Of a DNA stretch of 64,000 nucleotides, positions 43,475-52,326 are shown piece by piece; positions within the stretch are counted from its first letter, which is position 1; every line of letters begins with the position of its first letter. Origin of the DNA: NCEH01 sp040049195 (lineage in GTDB: Bacteria > Pseudomonadota > Alphaproteobacteria > Rhizobiales > Xanthobacteraceae); NCBI RefSeq assembly GCF_040049195.1, contig NZ_JBDZDL010000013.1; one strand, written 5' to 3'. Position numbers and translations under genes: made by a program. Under the pieces are notes generated by a model, which was given only the letters and a program-made list of their open reading frames with translations, was not told where the DNA came from and searched no databases.

Positions 43475-44836
43475 ATGTCCGACACCGAAATCGATCTCTT
43501 CGTCATCGGTGGCGGGTCCGGCGGCGTGCGCGCCGCGCGAATCGCCGCCCAGCACGGCGCCAAGGTGATGCTGGCGGAAGAATTCCGCATGGGCGGCACC
43601 TGCGTCATTCGCGGCTGCGTGCCGAAGAAGCTGCTGGTCTACGCCGGTCGCTATGCGCAGGACCTCAAGGACATGGAGGGCTTCGGCTGGAGCGTGGAGG
43701 GCGCACGCTTCGACTGGTCGACCCTGATCGCCAACAAAGACCGCGAAATCGGCCGGCTGGAAGGCATCTATCGCCGCAATGCGGAAGCGGCGGGCGTGAA
43801 GATCGTCGCTTCGCGTGCCGTGGTCGAGGGGCCCAACACCGTGCACATCCTCGCCACCGGCGAGCGGGTGCGGGCGAAATATATCCTCATCGCCACCGGC
43901 GCCCATCCCGCGCTCGGCCCCTCGATTCCCGGCTGCGACCTCGCCATCACCTCGAACGAGGCCTTCCATCTCCCGGCGCTGCCGAAGCGCATCCTGATCC
44001 AGGGCGGCGGCTATATCGCGGTGGAATTCGCGGGCATGTTCAACGCGCTCGGCTGCGAGGTCACGCTGGTGCAGCGGGCCGAGGTGATTCTGCGCGGCTT
44101 CGACGACGAGATCCGCGCCCATCTCGCGAAGGAGATGGAGCAGGCCGGCGTGCGCATGCTGTGCGGGCGCACGCTCACCTCCATCACGGCTGTGGAAGGC
44201 GGCAAGCGGGTGCGCCTCTCCGACGACACCGAGGTGGAGGTGGACGAGGTGATGCTGGCCATCGGCCGCGTGCCCAACACACGCAACCTGGGCCTGGAAA
44301 CCGCGGGCGTCGAACTGGACCAGGTGGGCGCCGTGAAGGTGAACGCCCATTCCGCCACCAATATTCCCTCCATCTATGCGGTCGGCGACGTGACCAACCG
44401 CATCAACCTGACGCCGGTCGCCATTCGCGAGGGGCACGCCTTCGCCGACACCGTGTTCGGCAACAAGCCCTGGCAGGTGGATCATTCACTGATCGCCACC
44501 GCCGTCTTCAGCGAACCGGAGATCGGCACCGTCGGCCTCTCTGAGGCCGCCGCGCGCAAGGCCGGCTATACGCTCGACATCTACAAGACCGATTTCCGCC
44601 CGCTCAAGGCGACGCTCTCGGGCAATCCGGCCCGCACCTTCATGAAGCTGGTGGTGGATGCGCAGACCGATCGGGTGCTCGGCTGTCACGTCCTGGGGGA
44701 TGCCGCATCCGAGATGATCCAGCTTGCGGCGGTCGCCCTCGGCCTCGGCGCCACCAAGGCGGATTTCGACCGCACCGTCGCGGTTCATCCGACCTCGGCG
44801 GAGGAATTGGTGACGTTGCGGACGAAGGCGTCCTAA
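43475..44836 (+). CDS. gor: Glutathione-disulfide reductase
   Basis: A 453-residue flavoprotein. FAD motif LFVIGGGSGGVRAARIAA at the N-terminus, redox-active disulfide GGTCVIRGCVPKKLLVYA near residue 42, NADPH-binding LIQGGGYIAVEFAGMFNALG near 170, second FAD motif IYAVGDVTNRINLTPVAIREG near 305, and the C-terminal catalytic VHPTSAEELVTL. It reduces GSSG with NADPH. Glyoxalase I at 15499 uses the product GSH. ATG 43475 follows AACAGGAG. Confidence 0.95.
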   Translation: MSDTEIDLFVIGGGSGGVRAARIAAQHGAKVMLAEEFRMGGTCVIRGCVPKKLLVYAGRYAQDLKDMEGFGWSVEGARFDWSTLIANKDREIGRLEGIYRRNAEAAGVKIVASRAVVEGPNTVHILATGERVRAKYILIATGAHPALGPSIPGCDLAITSNEAFHLPALPKRILIQGGGYIAVEFAGMFNALGCEVTLVQRAEVILRGFDDEIRAHLAKEMEQAGVRMLCGRTLTSITAVEGGKRVRLSDDTEVEVDEVMLAIGRVPNTRNLGLETAGVELDQVGAVKVNAHSATNIPSIYAVGDVTNRINLTPVAIREGHAFADTVFGNKPWQVDHSLIATAVFSEPEIGTVGLSEAAARKAGYTLDIYKTDFRPLKATLSGNPARTFMKLVVDAQTDRVLGCHVLGDAASEMIQLAAVALGLGATKADFDRTVAVHPTSAEELVTLRTKAS

Positions 44837-44929
44837 ACCCGAGCGTCGAGGCGAACCCGACGGCGCCTCACGGCGTTGTCTGCGCAAATCTTGCGGCCGT
44901 TCCCGCCGCAGGAAAGCGGAGACAGCGCC

Positions 44930-45322
44930 ATGACCCAGATTCCCCAGATCGATGTCGACAGCACGGGCCGCGCCCCGCTCTCCGGCAATGTGGACGAGCG
45001 CCGCGCCGCCGCGCCACGCGTGGCGGAGGGCATCCGTGCACTGCCGGCCAATTACCGCACCGTGTTCCATCACCAGATGGAAGCCGACCCGCAGGTGATG
45101 CTTGCCTTGTTCGATCTCGCGGACGCGGACACCCTCGCTTCGGTGATCCGCGACCAATCGCAAAGTGTGCTGCGCGCCGCCCAGCAGCTTAAGCGCGAGA
45201 GCGAGGTGATGCCCGATGTGCCCATGCCGCCGCTGCTGCGACAGATCGGCCTAGAAAACCTGCCGGCTTTCCCCAGAGACATGCTGGACGACTATTTTCG
45301 GGCGGTGCAAATAGAGGCCTAA
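44930..45322 (+). CDS. Uncharacterised 130-residue protein
   Basis: A soluble protein starting MTQIPQIDVDSTGR, mainly helical and acidic, with no known motif or signal. Segments FDLADADTLASVIRDQSQSV and MPPLLRQIGLENLP suggest a small helical bundle. ATG 44930 is preceded by GGAAAGCGGAGAC, a moderate ribosome site. It lies 93 bases after gor and 24 bases before the next small gene, possibly in one unit. I do not recognise the family; codon use is typical of the region, supporting a real gene. Confidence 0.6.
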   Translation: MTQIPQIDVDSTGRAPLSGNVDERRAAAPRVAEGIRALPANYRTVFHHQMEADPQVMLALFDLADADTLASVIRDQSQSVLRAAQQLKRESEVMPDVPMPPLLRQIGLENLPAFPRDMLDDYFRAVQIEA

Positions 45323-45346
45323 CACCGCACCACCCTGGAGTTTCCC

Positions 45347-45643
45347 GTGCAGCGTCCCGCCGCCGTCCTGTTCGTCTGCGCGCTCGTCCTCGCGCCCGCT
45401 TCCGCCTTCGCCGATCCCATCACCCCCGCCCAGGACAAGCCGGGCGCGGTGCTGCGGTATCAGCGGCTCGGCCCGGAGGATCGCCAAGCAACGCTGGAGG
45501 CCTTCACCGGCGCCAAGATCACCAATCTCAGCGCGTTCGACAGCCTCGACGCGTGCACCCTGCGCGAGACCACCGAGGACGGCGCCAGCCGCGCCAAGCT
45601 CGGCAAGACCATCGCGGATTGCCAGAAGGAACTCGGCAAATAA
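45347..45643 (+). CDS. Small secreted protein, unknown function
   Basis: A 98-residue protein starting at GTG 45347 with CTGGAG eight bases upstream. The signal peptide MQRPAAVLFVCALVLAPASAFA is cut before DPITP. The ~76-residue mature part has two cysteines (DACTLRETT and IADCQKELGK) and no known domain. It follows the 130-residue unknown by 24 bases. A 24-bp perfect palindrome immediately after the stop probably ends its transcript. Confidence 0.6.
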   Translation: MQRPAAVLFVCALVLAPASAFADPITPAQDKPGAVLRYQRLGPEDRQATLEAFTGAKITNLSAFDSLDACTLRETTEDGASRAKLGKTIADCQKELGK

Positions 45644-45645
45644 TC

Positions 45646-45669
45646 CTCTCCCCGCCCGGGCGGGGAGAG
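45646..45669. terminator. 24-bp perfect palindrome between convergent genes
   Basis: CTCTCCCCGCCC (45646-45657) is directly followed by its reverse complement GGGCGGGGAGAG (45658-45669), 3 bases after one stop codon and 28 before the other. It could form a strong hairpin on both transcripts. It has no T-run, so it may be a rho-assisted or bidirectional 3'-end signal, or a dispersed REP-like palindrome. Confidence 0.5.
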
Positions 45670-45697
45670 ACGCCGGCAGGCGCGCCCGAGACGTCCG

Positions 45698-46948
45698 CTA
45701 GTGGCCGGGCGTGGTGCTGAACAGGCGCCACCGCTCGGCCCACAGCACCGCGAGCACGCCGAGCGCCCCGAGCAGGCAATAGCCGAGGCCGAGCGGCAGC
45801 ACCGTGCCATCGAAGGCCCGGCCGAAGGCCATGCCGAGCAAGGCCCCCATCAGCGTCGTGTAGAAGCCCAGGAACGAGGAGGCGGTGCCCGCCACGGCGC
45901 CCAGGGGCTCCATGGCGATGGAGTTGAAATTCGGCACGGTCAGCGCGAACAGCGCCTGATTGAGGCCCACCAGCAGGCAGAACAGCAGCACCGGCGGACG
46001 CCCGTCGAAGCCCAGCGCCACCGCCACCTGCAGCGCCCCCACCAAGGTGAAGCCGCACAGCCCGAAATGGGACAGCCGCCGCATGCCCACCCGGTTCACC
46101 AGGCGGGCGTTGATGAAGGAGGCCACGGACATCACCCCCGCGATGGCCGCGAACGCCAGCGGGAACAGGCGCCCGAGGTGATAGACCTCGGTCTCGAAGA
46201 TCTGCTGCGAGGAGCCCACATAGGCCATCAGGCAGCCGAGCATCAGGCCCATGGCATTGGCGTAGCCGAAGGAGCGCCGGTTCGTGACGGTCATTCTCAG
46301 GCCGGCGAAGATCGCCCGCATGGAGAATGGGACGCGATATTCCGGATGCAGCGTTTCCGGCATGCGCAGGGCGAACCAGGTGGCGAGCACCAGGCTCATC
46401 AGCAGCATGGCGCCGAAGATCATGTGCCAATTGCCGATCAGCAGAATCGCTCCGCCGGCCGCCGGCGCGACGATCGGCACCACCAGGAACACCATCATGG
46501 CGAACGACATGACCCGCGCCATGTCGCGCCCCTGGAAGCGATCGCGCACGATGGCGACCGAAAGCACGCGCGCGGCCGCCGAGCCCATGCCCTGGATGGC
46601 GCGGGCGAGCAGCAGCGTGTTGAAGCTTTCCGCCGTCATGGCGAGGACGCAGCCGCCGGCATACACCACCAGCCCGATCATCAGCATGGTCTTGCGGCCG
46701 AACACGTCCGACAGCGTGCCGAACACGATCTGCATCACCGCGAAGCCGATCAGATAGGCGGAGATGATGAGCTGGAGGTCATTCGCGTTCTGGACCGCGA
46801 AATGACGATGGATGGGCTCGAAGGCCGGCAAAAGATTATCGATGGAGAAGGCGGTCAGCCCCATCATCAGGGCAATAATCGCGACGAATTCGGTAAAGCC
46901 GGGTGCCGATGCGCCCGGCCGGGCCGGATCGCTCTTGCGGTTCATCAT
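45698..46948 (-). CDS. MFS multidrug exporter, Bcr/CflA subfamily
   Basis: A 416-residue membrane protein with 12 predicted helices. The N-half carries the drug-efflux pattern AFSIDNLLPAFEPI, QLIISAYLIGFAVMQIVFGT, LSDVFGRKTMLMIG (motif A) and ARAIQGMGSAAARVLSVAIV (motif B/C region with RaiqGxG). This suits Bcr/CflA-type 12-TM exporters of bicyclomycin, chloramphenicol or other small molecules. The substrate is unknown. Start ATG 46948 (or 46945) is favoured over the longer 46984. It converges on the small secreted-protein gene. No regulator gene is adjacent. Confidence 0.9.
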   Translation of the reverse strand: MMNRKSDPARPGASAPGFTEFVAIIALMMGLTAFSIDNLLPAFEPIHRHFAVQNANDLQLIISAYLIGFAVMQIVFGTLSDVFGRKTMLMIGLVVYAGGCVLAMTAESFNTLLLARAIQGMGSAAARVLSVAIVRDRFQGRDMARVMSFAMMVFLVVPIVAPAAGGAILLIGNWHMIFGAMLLMSLVLATWFALRMPETLHPEYRVPFSMRAIFAGLRMTVTNRRSFGYANAMGLMLGCLMAYVGSSQQIFETEVYHLGRLFPLAFAAIAGVMSVASFINARLVNRVGMRRLSHFGLCGFTLVGALQVAVALGFDGRPPVLLFCLLVGLNQALFALTVPNFNSIAMEPLGAVAGTASSFLGFYTTLMGALLGMAFGRAFDGTVLPLGLGYCLLGALGVLAVLWAERWRLFSTTPGH

Positions 46949-47086
46949 GGGAAAGGCTCGAAATCGCGCCGTGCGACGGCGCAAGGGGGAGGGCGTTCCG
47001 CCCGCTTCTAGGCGATCAGCGCGGGGAGTGCCCGCACTTTATTGTGTAAACGCACCGACGCCCCGGCGATCCCCTTTTGCTTTCGT

Positions 47087-49312
47087 TCAGCGCGTCGTGC
47101 CGCGCAGATCGGCTTCCAGCTGGAACTTGGAGGCGCCGCCGAACCGCACCTTGTAGACCTGATAATTCTCCATCACCCGCTGCACGTAATTGCGGGTCTC
47201 GGAGAAGGGGATGCACTCCACCCAGTCCACCACGTCCACGTCCGGGTCGCGCGGGTCGCCATAGCGCTCGATCCATTTGCGCACGCTGCCGCGCCCGGCA
47301 TTGTAGGCGGCGAACACCAGCACGTAATTGCCGCCGTAATTGCTCACCAGCTCGCCAAGCTCGGCCGCACCGAACTGGACGTTGTAGGACTGGTCGGTCA
47401 TCAGCCGCGCCTCGTTATAAGGCGCGCCGGTCTGCTTGGAAACTTCGCGGCCGGCGGCGGGCGTCACCTGCATGTAGCCCATGGCCTTGGCGCTGGAGAG
47501 GGTGCGCGGGTTGAACTGGCTCTCCTGCCGCGCAACCGCATAGATCACCGCCTTGTCCACCGGATTGCCGATGGAGGTGTAGGAGGGCAGGCCGAAGGTG
47601 GGGAAGGACGCGGCATCGAGCGGATGCCCTTCCGCCGAGCCTTCCTTGCCGACCACGAGCACACCGCGGGTGTCGTTATTGGCCTGGGCGAGTTCCGCCA
47701 CCATGGCGAGATGGGTGGAATCCTCCATTCGCCAGGCGAGGTCGTAATAGATGGTTAGCGGGATATCCCGCTCGCCGATGGCATAGAGCAGGCGGATGGC
47801 GCGCACCGGCTCGATGCGATCGAACGTGGCGCGGGCCTGGGCGGAGGGCTCGGGCTGGCGGCGCAGCGCCACCGGCGGCAGGCCGAGCCGCGCGCGGGAC
47901 ATCTGCCCATAATAGGTGGTGCTGAAGCGGGCCGCCGATTCATAGCGGGCGCGGGCGGTGCCCGTGTCGCCCATGGCCTCGGCCGCCCGGCCCTGCCAAT
48001 AGGCGGCGCGGGCGAGCGTGATCGGGTGCTTCTGCTCGCTTTCCATGCGGGCGAAATGCTGAGCGGCGGTGCGCGGATCCTTGAGGAAGCGCAGCGCGAT
48101 CCAGCCGGCGGTAAATTCCTCCTCGGCGCGATAATTGTCCGAAGTCGGCGTCGCGCCACGGGCGGCGACGCGATAAGCGGTCTTGAAATCCCCGTCGTCG
48201 AGCAGCTCGCGCGACACCAGGCGGCGCTCGATCCACCATTCGTCCGCATCCCCCACGGCGGCGCGCGTGTCGGGGGCGCTCAACAGCGCCTGGGCGGCCT
48301 CGGCCGGCTTCTGCGCACGGCGGGCGAGCTGGGATTTCGCGAACAGATAGGCCGGGTCGTTGGCCAGCGTGAACGGCACGGCGGCGAGCAGCCTCGCCCC
48401 GTCGGACTCCTTGCGGGCGATGGCGAGGCGGGCCTGGGTGAGGGCCACGACGTCGGACCCCGCACGCGCGGCGGCGCGCATGGCGCGCTCGGTATCGGGC
48501 TTGTAGCTGAACTTGTCGGCGCGCGCCTTGTGGTCCGCACGGGTGAGGATGGTGCCGAATTCGCTCATCACCGTCTTTTCGACGGATTCGCTCAATTCAT
48601 CCTCACGCCACGCCTCGCGCACCAAAGCGGCGGTGGTGGCGCGGTCGCCGGAGGCGGCGAAGGCGCGGGCCAGGGCGATCTTGCCCTCGCCGGAAAGCGG
48701 GTCGACCTCCGAGAAGAAGGCGCGGATCACATCGGGGCTGCGGTTCTCAGCCAGCAGAACGCGTTCCGCGCGGCGGCGCAGGGTGCTCTGGGTGGGCCAG
48801 CCGGGCTTTTCCTTCAGGAACGCATTGATGCCGTCGAAGCCGAGGTCGTTCGGCGCATTGCGAATGACCAGCCACGTCACGAGGTTCCGGGCCACCGGAT
48901 CGCTCAGCTCGCGCGCCATCGCCAGAGCCTGGGTGCCCTGTCCGTTCTTGGCGGCGGTGACGGCCGAACGCAGCTGGCCAAGTTCGCCCGAGAGCGAAAC
49001 CGGCGGCGCGCTAGCGGGCGCGAGGGTGAGGGCGGCGCTCGCCGGCTTGGCATTCGGCTTCGCATTCGGCTTGGAAGAGGCGGCCTTCTTCGACTCGCCC
49101 TTCTTGCTCTCGGCTTTTTTCGAGTCGGTCTTCTTCTCCGCCTTTTTCGGGTCGGTCTTCGCCTTGGACTCGGCCGGCTTTGCGGATGTGGTCTTGGCGG
49201 CGGGCTTTGCGGGCGGCGAATCGGAGCTGTCGGATGCGGCCATCACCGGCGCGGTCCAGGCGAGCGCAATCGCCAGGGCGGTGCGGGAGATAAGGCGGTA
49301 GGCAGGCGACAT
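47087..49312 (-). CDS. Soluble lytic murein transglycosylase (Slt70-like) with Lys-rich N-terminal region
   Basis: A 741-residue periplasmic protein. A signal peptide (about residues 1-25, ending VMA) is followed by about 65 residues rich in Lys, Ala and Ser (repeated KKAESKKGE-type units; NAKPNAKP). A long alpha-superhelical U/L-domain follows, and a C-terminal SLT catalytic domain from about residue 580: YAVARQESQFNPRTLSSAKA with the catalytic Glu, MGYMQVTPAAG, and VFAAYNAGRGSVRKWIERY. It cleaves peptidoglycan glycan strands to 1,6-anhydroMurNAc. The Lys-rich segment is not in E. coli Slt70 and may bind acidic polymers. The gene has its own promoter opposite dapA. Confidence 0.93.
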   Translation of the reverse strand: MSPAYRLISRTALAIALAWTAPVMAASDSSDSPPAKPAAKTTSAKPAESKAKTDPKKAEKKTDSKKAESKKGESKKAASSKPNAKPNAKPASAALTLAPASAPPVSLSGELGQLRSAVTAAKNGQGTQALAMARELSDPVARNLVTWLVIRNAPNDLGFDGINAFLKEKPGWPTQSTLRRRAERVLLAENRSPDVIRAFFSEVDPLSGEGKIALARAFAASGDRATTAALVREAWREDELSESVEKTVMSEFGTILTRADHKARADKFSYKPDTERAMRAAARAGSDVVALTQARLAIARKESDGARLLAAVPFTLANDPAYLFAKSQLARRAQKPAEAAQALLSAPDTRAAVGDADEWWIERRLVSRELLDDGDFKTAYRVAARGATPTSDNYRAEEEFTAGWIALRFLKDPRTAAQHFARMESEQKHPITLARAAYWQGRAAEAMGDTGTARARYESAARFSTTYYGQMSRARLGLPPVALRRQPEPSAQARATFDRIEPVRAIRLLYAIGERDIPLTIYYDLAWRMEDSTHLAMVAELAQANNDTRGVLVVGKEGSAEGHPLDAASFPTFGLPSYTSIGNPVDKAVIYAVARQESQFNPRTLSSAKAMGYMQVTPAAGREVSKQTGAPYNEARLMTDQSYNVQFGAAELGELVSNYGGNYVLVFAAYNAGRGSVRKWIERYGDPRDPDVDVVDWVECIPFSETRNYVQRVMENYQVYKVRFGGASKFQLEADLRGTTR

Positions 49313-49573
49313 GTTCGTTCCTCACGTCCTGGCAGGACTCAGTCGAGCCCAATGCCCCGCGACCGTGTTCGAGGCCGGATGTTTCGCCGTATTGTTCTCT
49401 ATGTGCCTTGACGAAATGCTAAGCGGGCGAGGCCCACGAGCCTCACGAAACCGGCAAAACGAGGGCCGCAGCCCGCGCCACCCTTTCCGGCCGGCTCGCA
49501 ACAGTTTATCTGATGCGATCCGCTCGCCGAAACCGCGCGGGCGCGAATCGTGAATCACAACAAGGCACCTGCC

Positions 49574-50473
49574 ATGTCCTCCTCGTCGTCCCTGCCGCAC
49601 TTCCGGGGTCAGTTTACGGCCCTGGTCACTCCTTTCCGGGATGGTGCGCTGGATGAAAAAGCGTTCCGCGACTTCGTCGATTGGCAGATCGCCGAGGGCA
49701 TCGACGGCCTGGTTCCGGTCGGCACCACGGGCGAGAGCCCGACGGTCAGCCACGAGGAACACAATCGCGTGATCGAGATCTGCGTGGAGCAGGTGAAGGG
49801 GCGCGTTCCGGTCATGGCCGGCACCGGCTCCAATTCCACCGAGAGCGCGATCGAATTCTCGCGCCATGCGGAAAAGGTCGGCGCCGACGCTTTGCTGGTG
49901 GTGACGCCCTATTACAACAAGCCCACGCAAGAGGGCCTGTTTCAGCATTTCAAGGCGATCAACGACGCCGTCGGCCTGCCGATCTTCATCTATAATATCC
50001 CGAGCCGGTCGGTGATCGACATGTCGGTCGAGACTATGGCGCGGCTGTATGAGCTGAAGAACATCGTGGGCGTGAAGGACGCCACCGCCAATCTGGCGCG
50101 CGTGTCCCAGCAGCGGCTGACCCTGGGGCCGGATTTCATCCAGTTCTCGGGCGAGGACGCGACCGCGCTGGGCTTCATGGCCCACGGCGGCCACGGCTGC
50201 ATCTCGGTGGCCTCCAACGTGGCGCCGCGCCTTTCCTCGGAGCTGATGGGCGCCTGCCTCGCCGGCGACTTCAAGACGGCGCTGGCGTTGCAGGACAAAT
50301 TGTTTCCCCTGCACACCGCCTTGTTTGTCGAGACCAATCCGGCGCCCACCAAGTTCGCGCTCTCGGTGCTCGGCAAGATGGCCGAGGACGTGCGCCTGCC
50401 CATGGTGCCGGTCTCCGAAACCACCCGCGCGGTCGTGCGCAGCGCGATGGCCCATGCGGGCCTCCTGAACTGA
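49574..50473 (+). CDS. dapA: 4-hydroxy-tetrahydrodipicolinate synthase
   Basis: A 299-residue class I aldolase. GQFTALVTPFRDG at the N-terminus, VPVGTTGESPTVSHEEH, PYYNKPTQEGLFQHF, the catalytic Tyr in FIYNIPSRSV and the Schiff-base Lys in NIVGVKDATANL. It condenses pyruvate and aspartate semialdehyde in the lysine/diaminopimelate pathway that supplies peptidoglycan. The ATG at 49574 gives normal length; GTG 49550 would add eight residues. smpB follows 54 bases later, an order widely conserved in Rhizobiales. The lytic transglycosylase gene diverges upstream, also part of peptidoglycan turnover. Confidence 0.96.
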   Translation: MSSSSSLPHFRGQFTALVTPFRDGALDEKAFRDFVDWQIAEGIDGLVPVGTTGESPTVSHEEHNRVIEICVEQVKGRVPVMAGTGSNSTESAIEFSRHAEKVGADALLVVTPYYNKPTQEGLFQHFKAINDAVGLPIFIYNIPSRSVIDMSVETMARLYELKNIVGVKDATANLARVSQQRLTLGPDFIQFSGEDATALGFMAHGGHGCISVASNVAPRLSSELMGACLAGDFKTALALQDKLFPLHTALFVETNPAPTKFALSVLGKMAEDVRLPMVPVSETTRAVVRSAMAHAGLLN

Positions 50474-50527
50474 GGTTGAGGGACAGCGCGCGGCGGGAGA
50501 CATCTTCTCTTCCGCCGCCGTCCCCGA

Positions 50528-51013
50528 ATGCAAATGTCAGAAAAAAAGAAGAAAGAACTGCCGCGCAAAGTGGTCGCCGACAATCGGCGTGCCCGGTTCG
50601 ACTATGAGATCGGCGAGGTCTTCGAGGCCGGGATCATGTTGACCGGCACCGAGGTCAAGAGCCTGCGCAGCGGCAAGGCCACCATCGGCGAGAGCTATGC
50701 CGCCGCCAAGAACGGGGAACTGTGGCTCTACAATGCCTATATTCCCGAATATCTGGAAGCCAACCGCTTCAACCACGAGACCCGCCGCCCCCGCAAGCTG
50801 CTGATGCACAAGCGCCAGATCGGCAAGCTGGCGCAGGCGGTGGAGCGCGAGGGCATGACCATCGTCGCCCTGAAGATCTATTTCAACGAGCAGGGCCGCG
50901 CCAAGGTCGAGGTGGCGATCGGCAAGGGCCGCAAGACCCACGACAAACGCGAGGCCGTGAAGGAGCGCGACTGGGGCCGCGACAAGGCGCGCCTCATGCG
51001 CGACCGCGGCTAG
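50528..51013 (+). CDS. smpB: SsrA-binding protein SmpB
   Basis: A 161-residue RNA-binding protein. DNRRARFDYEIGEVFEAGIM, LTGTEVKSLRSGKATIGESY, LWLYNAYIPEYLEANRFNHE and the C-terminal basic tail KTHDKREAVKERDWGRDKAR are SmpB throughout. With tmRNA it rescues stalled ribosomes; the tail reads as the mRNA-channel helix. ATG 50528 and 50534 are both possible (MQMSEKKKK). It follows dapA by 54 bases. The tmRNA gene itself was not seen in the window. Confidence 0.96.
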   Translation: MQMSEKKKKELPRKVVADNRRARFDYEIGEVFEAGIMLTGTEVKSLRSGKATIGESYAAAKNGELWLYNAYIPEYLEANRFNHETRRPRKLLMHKRQIGKLAQAVEREGMTIVALKIYFNEQGRAKVEVAIGKGRKTHDKREAVKERDWGRDKARLMRDRG

Positions 51014-51121
51014 CAGGCGGACGACCCGCGCCCCAGCTGGATCGTGGCCGTGCCTTTGCTAAGATGGGATCAACGATCCGGGGTCAGTCGTCTTGGCCCC
51101 GCGCACACATGGGGTGGAGCC

Positions 51122-51688
51122 GTGGCCGACTGGACCGAACTTCCCGAAGACCTTCCCGCCCCTGAGGATGACGGCCAGGCGAGCCATCTGCCGGGGCTGG
51201 AGCTGCCCATCGTCCGCCTGCCGGCGACCGATGGGCGGATGGTGGATCTCTCCTCGCTCTCCGGGCGCATCGTGGTCTATTGCTACCCGCGCACCGGCCA
51301 GCCCAACCAGCCGAGCCCGGAGGGATGGGACGAAATTCCCGGCGCCCGTGGCTGCACCCCCCAAAGCTGCGCGTTCCGTGACCATTTCGAGGAATTGACC
51401 GAAGTCGGGGCGCACCATGTGTTCGGGCTGTCGACCCAGGACACCGACTACCAGCGTGAAGCCGCGGAGCGGCTGCATCTGCCGTTCGCGCTGCTGTCCG
51501 ACCATGCGCTGGAGTTCACGCGGGCGGTTTCGCTGCCCACCTTCACGGTGGACGGAAAGGTGCTGCTGAAGCGCATCACCCTCATCATCGAGGACGGGGT
51601 GGTGGAGCACGTGTTCTATCCGGTCTTCCCGCCCCACAAGAATGCCGGGGACGTACTGGAATTCCTGCGGCGCCACGTTTCCGCCTAG
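51122..51688 (+). CDS. Peroxiredoxin of the PrxQ/BCP type
   Basis: A 188-residue thiol peroxidase. The active site RGCTPQSCAFRDHF contains peroxidatic and resolving Cys five residues apart, as in PrxQ. Before it IVVYCYPRTGQPNQ replaces the usual VLYFYPKDxTPGCT, with an insertion of about 15 residues between the strand and the catalytic Cys. Then HVFGLSTQDTDYQREAAERL and FALLSDHALEFTRAVSLPTF follow. It reduces hydroperoxides with thioredoxin. Start GTG 51122 gives a normal N-terminus; longer starts to 51044 are unlikely. The last four bases overlap the convergent UDG gene. Confidence 0.85.
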   Translation: MADWTELPEDLPAPEDDGQASHLPGLELPIVRLPATDGRMVDLSSLSGRIVVYCYPRTGQPNQPSPEGWDEIPGARGCTPQSCAFRDHFEELTEVGAHHVFGLSTQDTDYQREAAERLHLPFALLSDHALEFTRAVSLPTFTVDGKVLLKRITLIIEDGVVEHVFYPVFPPHKNAGDVLEFLRRHVSA

Positions 51689-52320
51689 GCGGTCTCCAGA
51701 TAGGCCTTCGCGGCGCGGAACACGTCGGCGAACATGGCCGGCGTCAGCACCCCCGTATTGGTGTTGTAGCGCGAGCAATGATAGCTGCCGAACAGGCGCA
51801 GGGCACCGATCTGCGCCTGCGCGCCATGGCCGAACTTCACGCGCGACAGCTTCTCGCCGAGCGCGGCGACCGTTGAATCATGGCCGATCTTGCCGAGGGC
51901 GATGATCGCCTTGAGGTGCGGCATGGCCGCGATGGCGGAATGGAGGAAGGGCCGGCAGGTGCGGATCTCCTCCGTCGTGGGCTTGTTCTCCGGGGGAACG
52001 CAGCGCACGGCATTGACGATGCGGGCATCGCGCAGCTCCAGCCCATCGTCCGGCCGCGCACCGTAAGTGCCGATGGCGAAACCAAAATCAAGCAGGGTCT
52101 GGTAGAGCAGGTCGCCGGCGAAATCGCCAGTGAACGGGCGCCCGGTGCGGTTCGCCCCGCGCAGTCCCGGCGCGAGCCCGACAATCAGCAGGCGGGCATC
52201 GTGCGGGCCGAATCCGGGCACCGGGCCGTTGAACCAGGTGGGCTCGGCCGCGCGCCATTGATCGCGAAACGCCGCGAGGCGCGGGCATAGGGGGCAATCA
52301 TGCCCCGGCTGCTGTTCCAT
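51685..52320 (-). CDS. Uracil-DNA glycosylase, family 5 (UDGb)-like
   Basis: A 211-residue DNA repair enzyme. CPLCPRL provides the first Cys ligands of the [4Fe-4S] cluster and VNAVRCVPPENKPT with RTCRPFL the others. Motif 1 GLAPGLRGANRTGRPFTGD and motif 2 SYHCSRYNTNTG are those of family 5 (UDGb), in which the Asp/Asn of family 4 is replaced, giving activity on uracil, hypoxanthine and other deaminated bases. The gene lies 6 bases downstream of an NYN-domain gene on the same strand, so they are likely cotranscribed. Confidence 0.9.
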   Translation of the reverse strand: MEQQPGHDCPLCPRLAAFRDQWRAAEPTWFNGPVPGFGPHDARLLIVGLAPGLRGANRTGRPFTGDFAGDLLYQTLLDFGFAIGTYGARPDDGLELRDARIVNAVRCVPPENKPTTEEIRTCRPFLHSAIAAMPHLKAIIALGKIGHDSTVAALGEKLSRVKFGHGAQAQIGALRLFGSYHCSRYNTNTGVLTPAMFADVFRAAKAYLETA

Positions 52321-52326
52321 GCAGGA

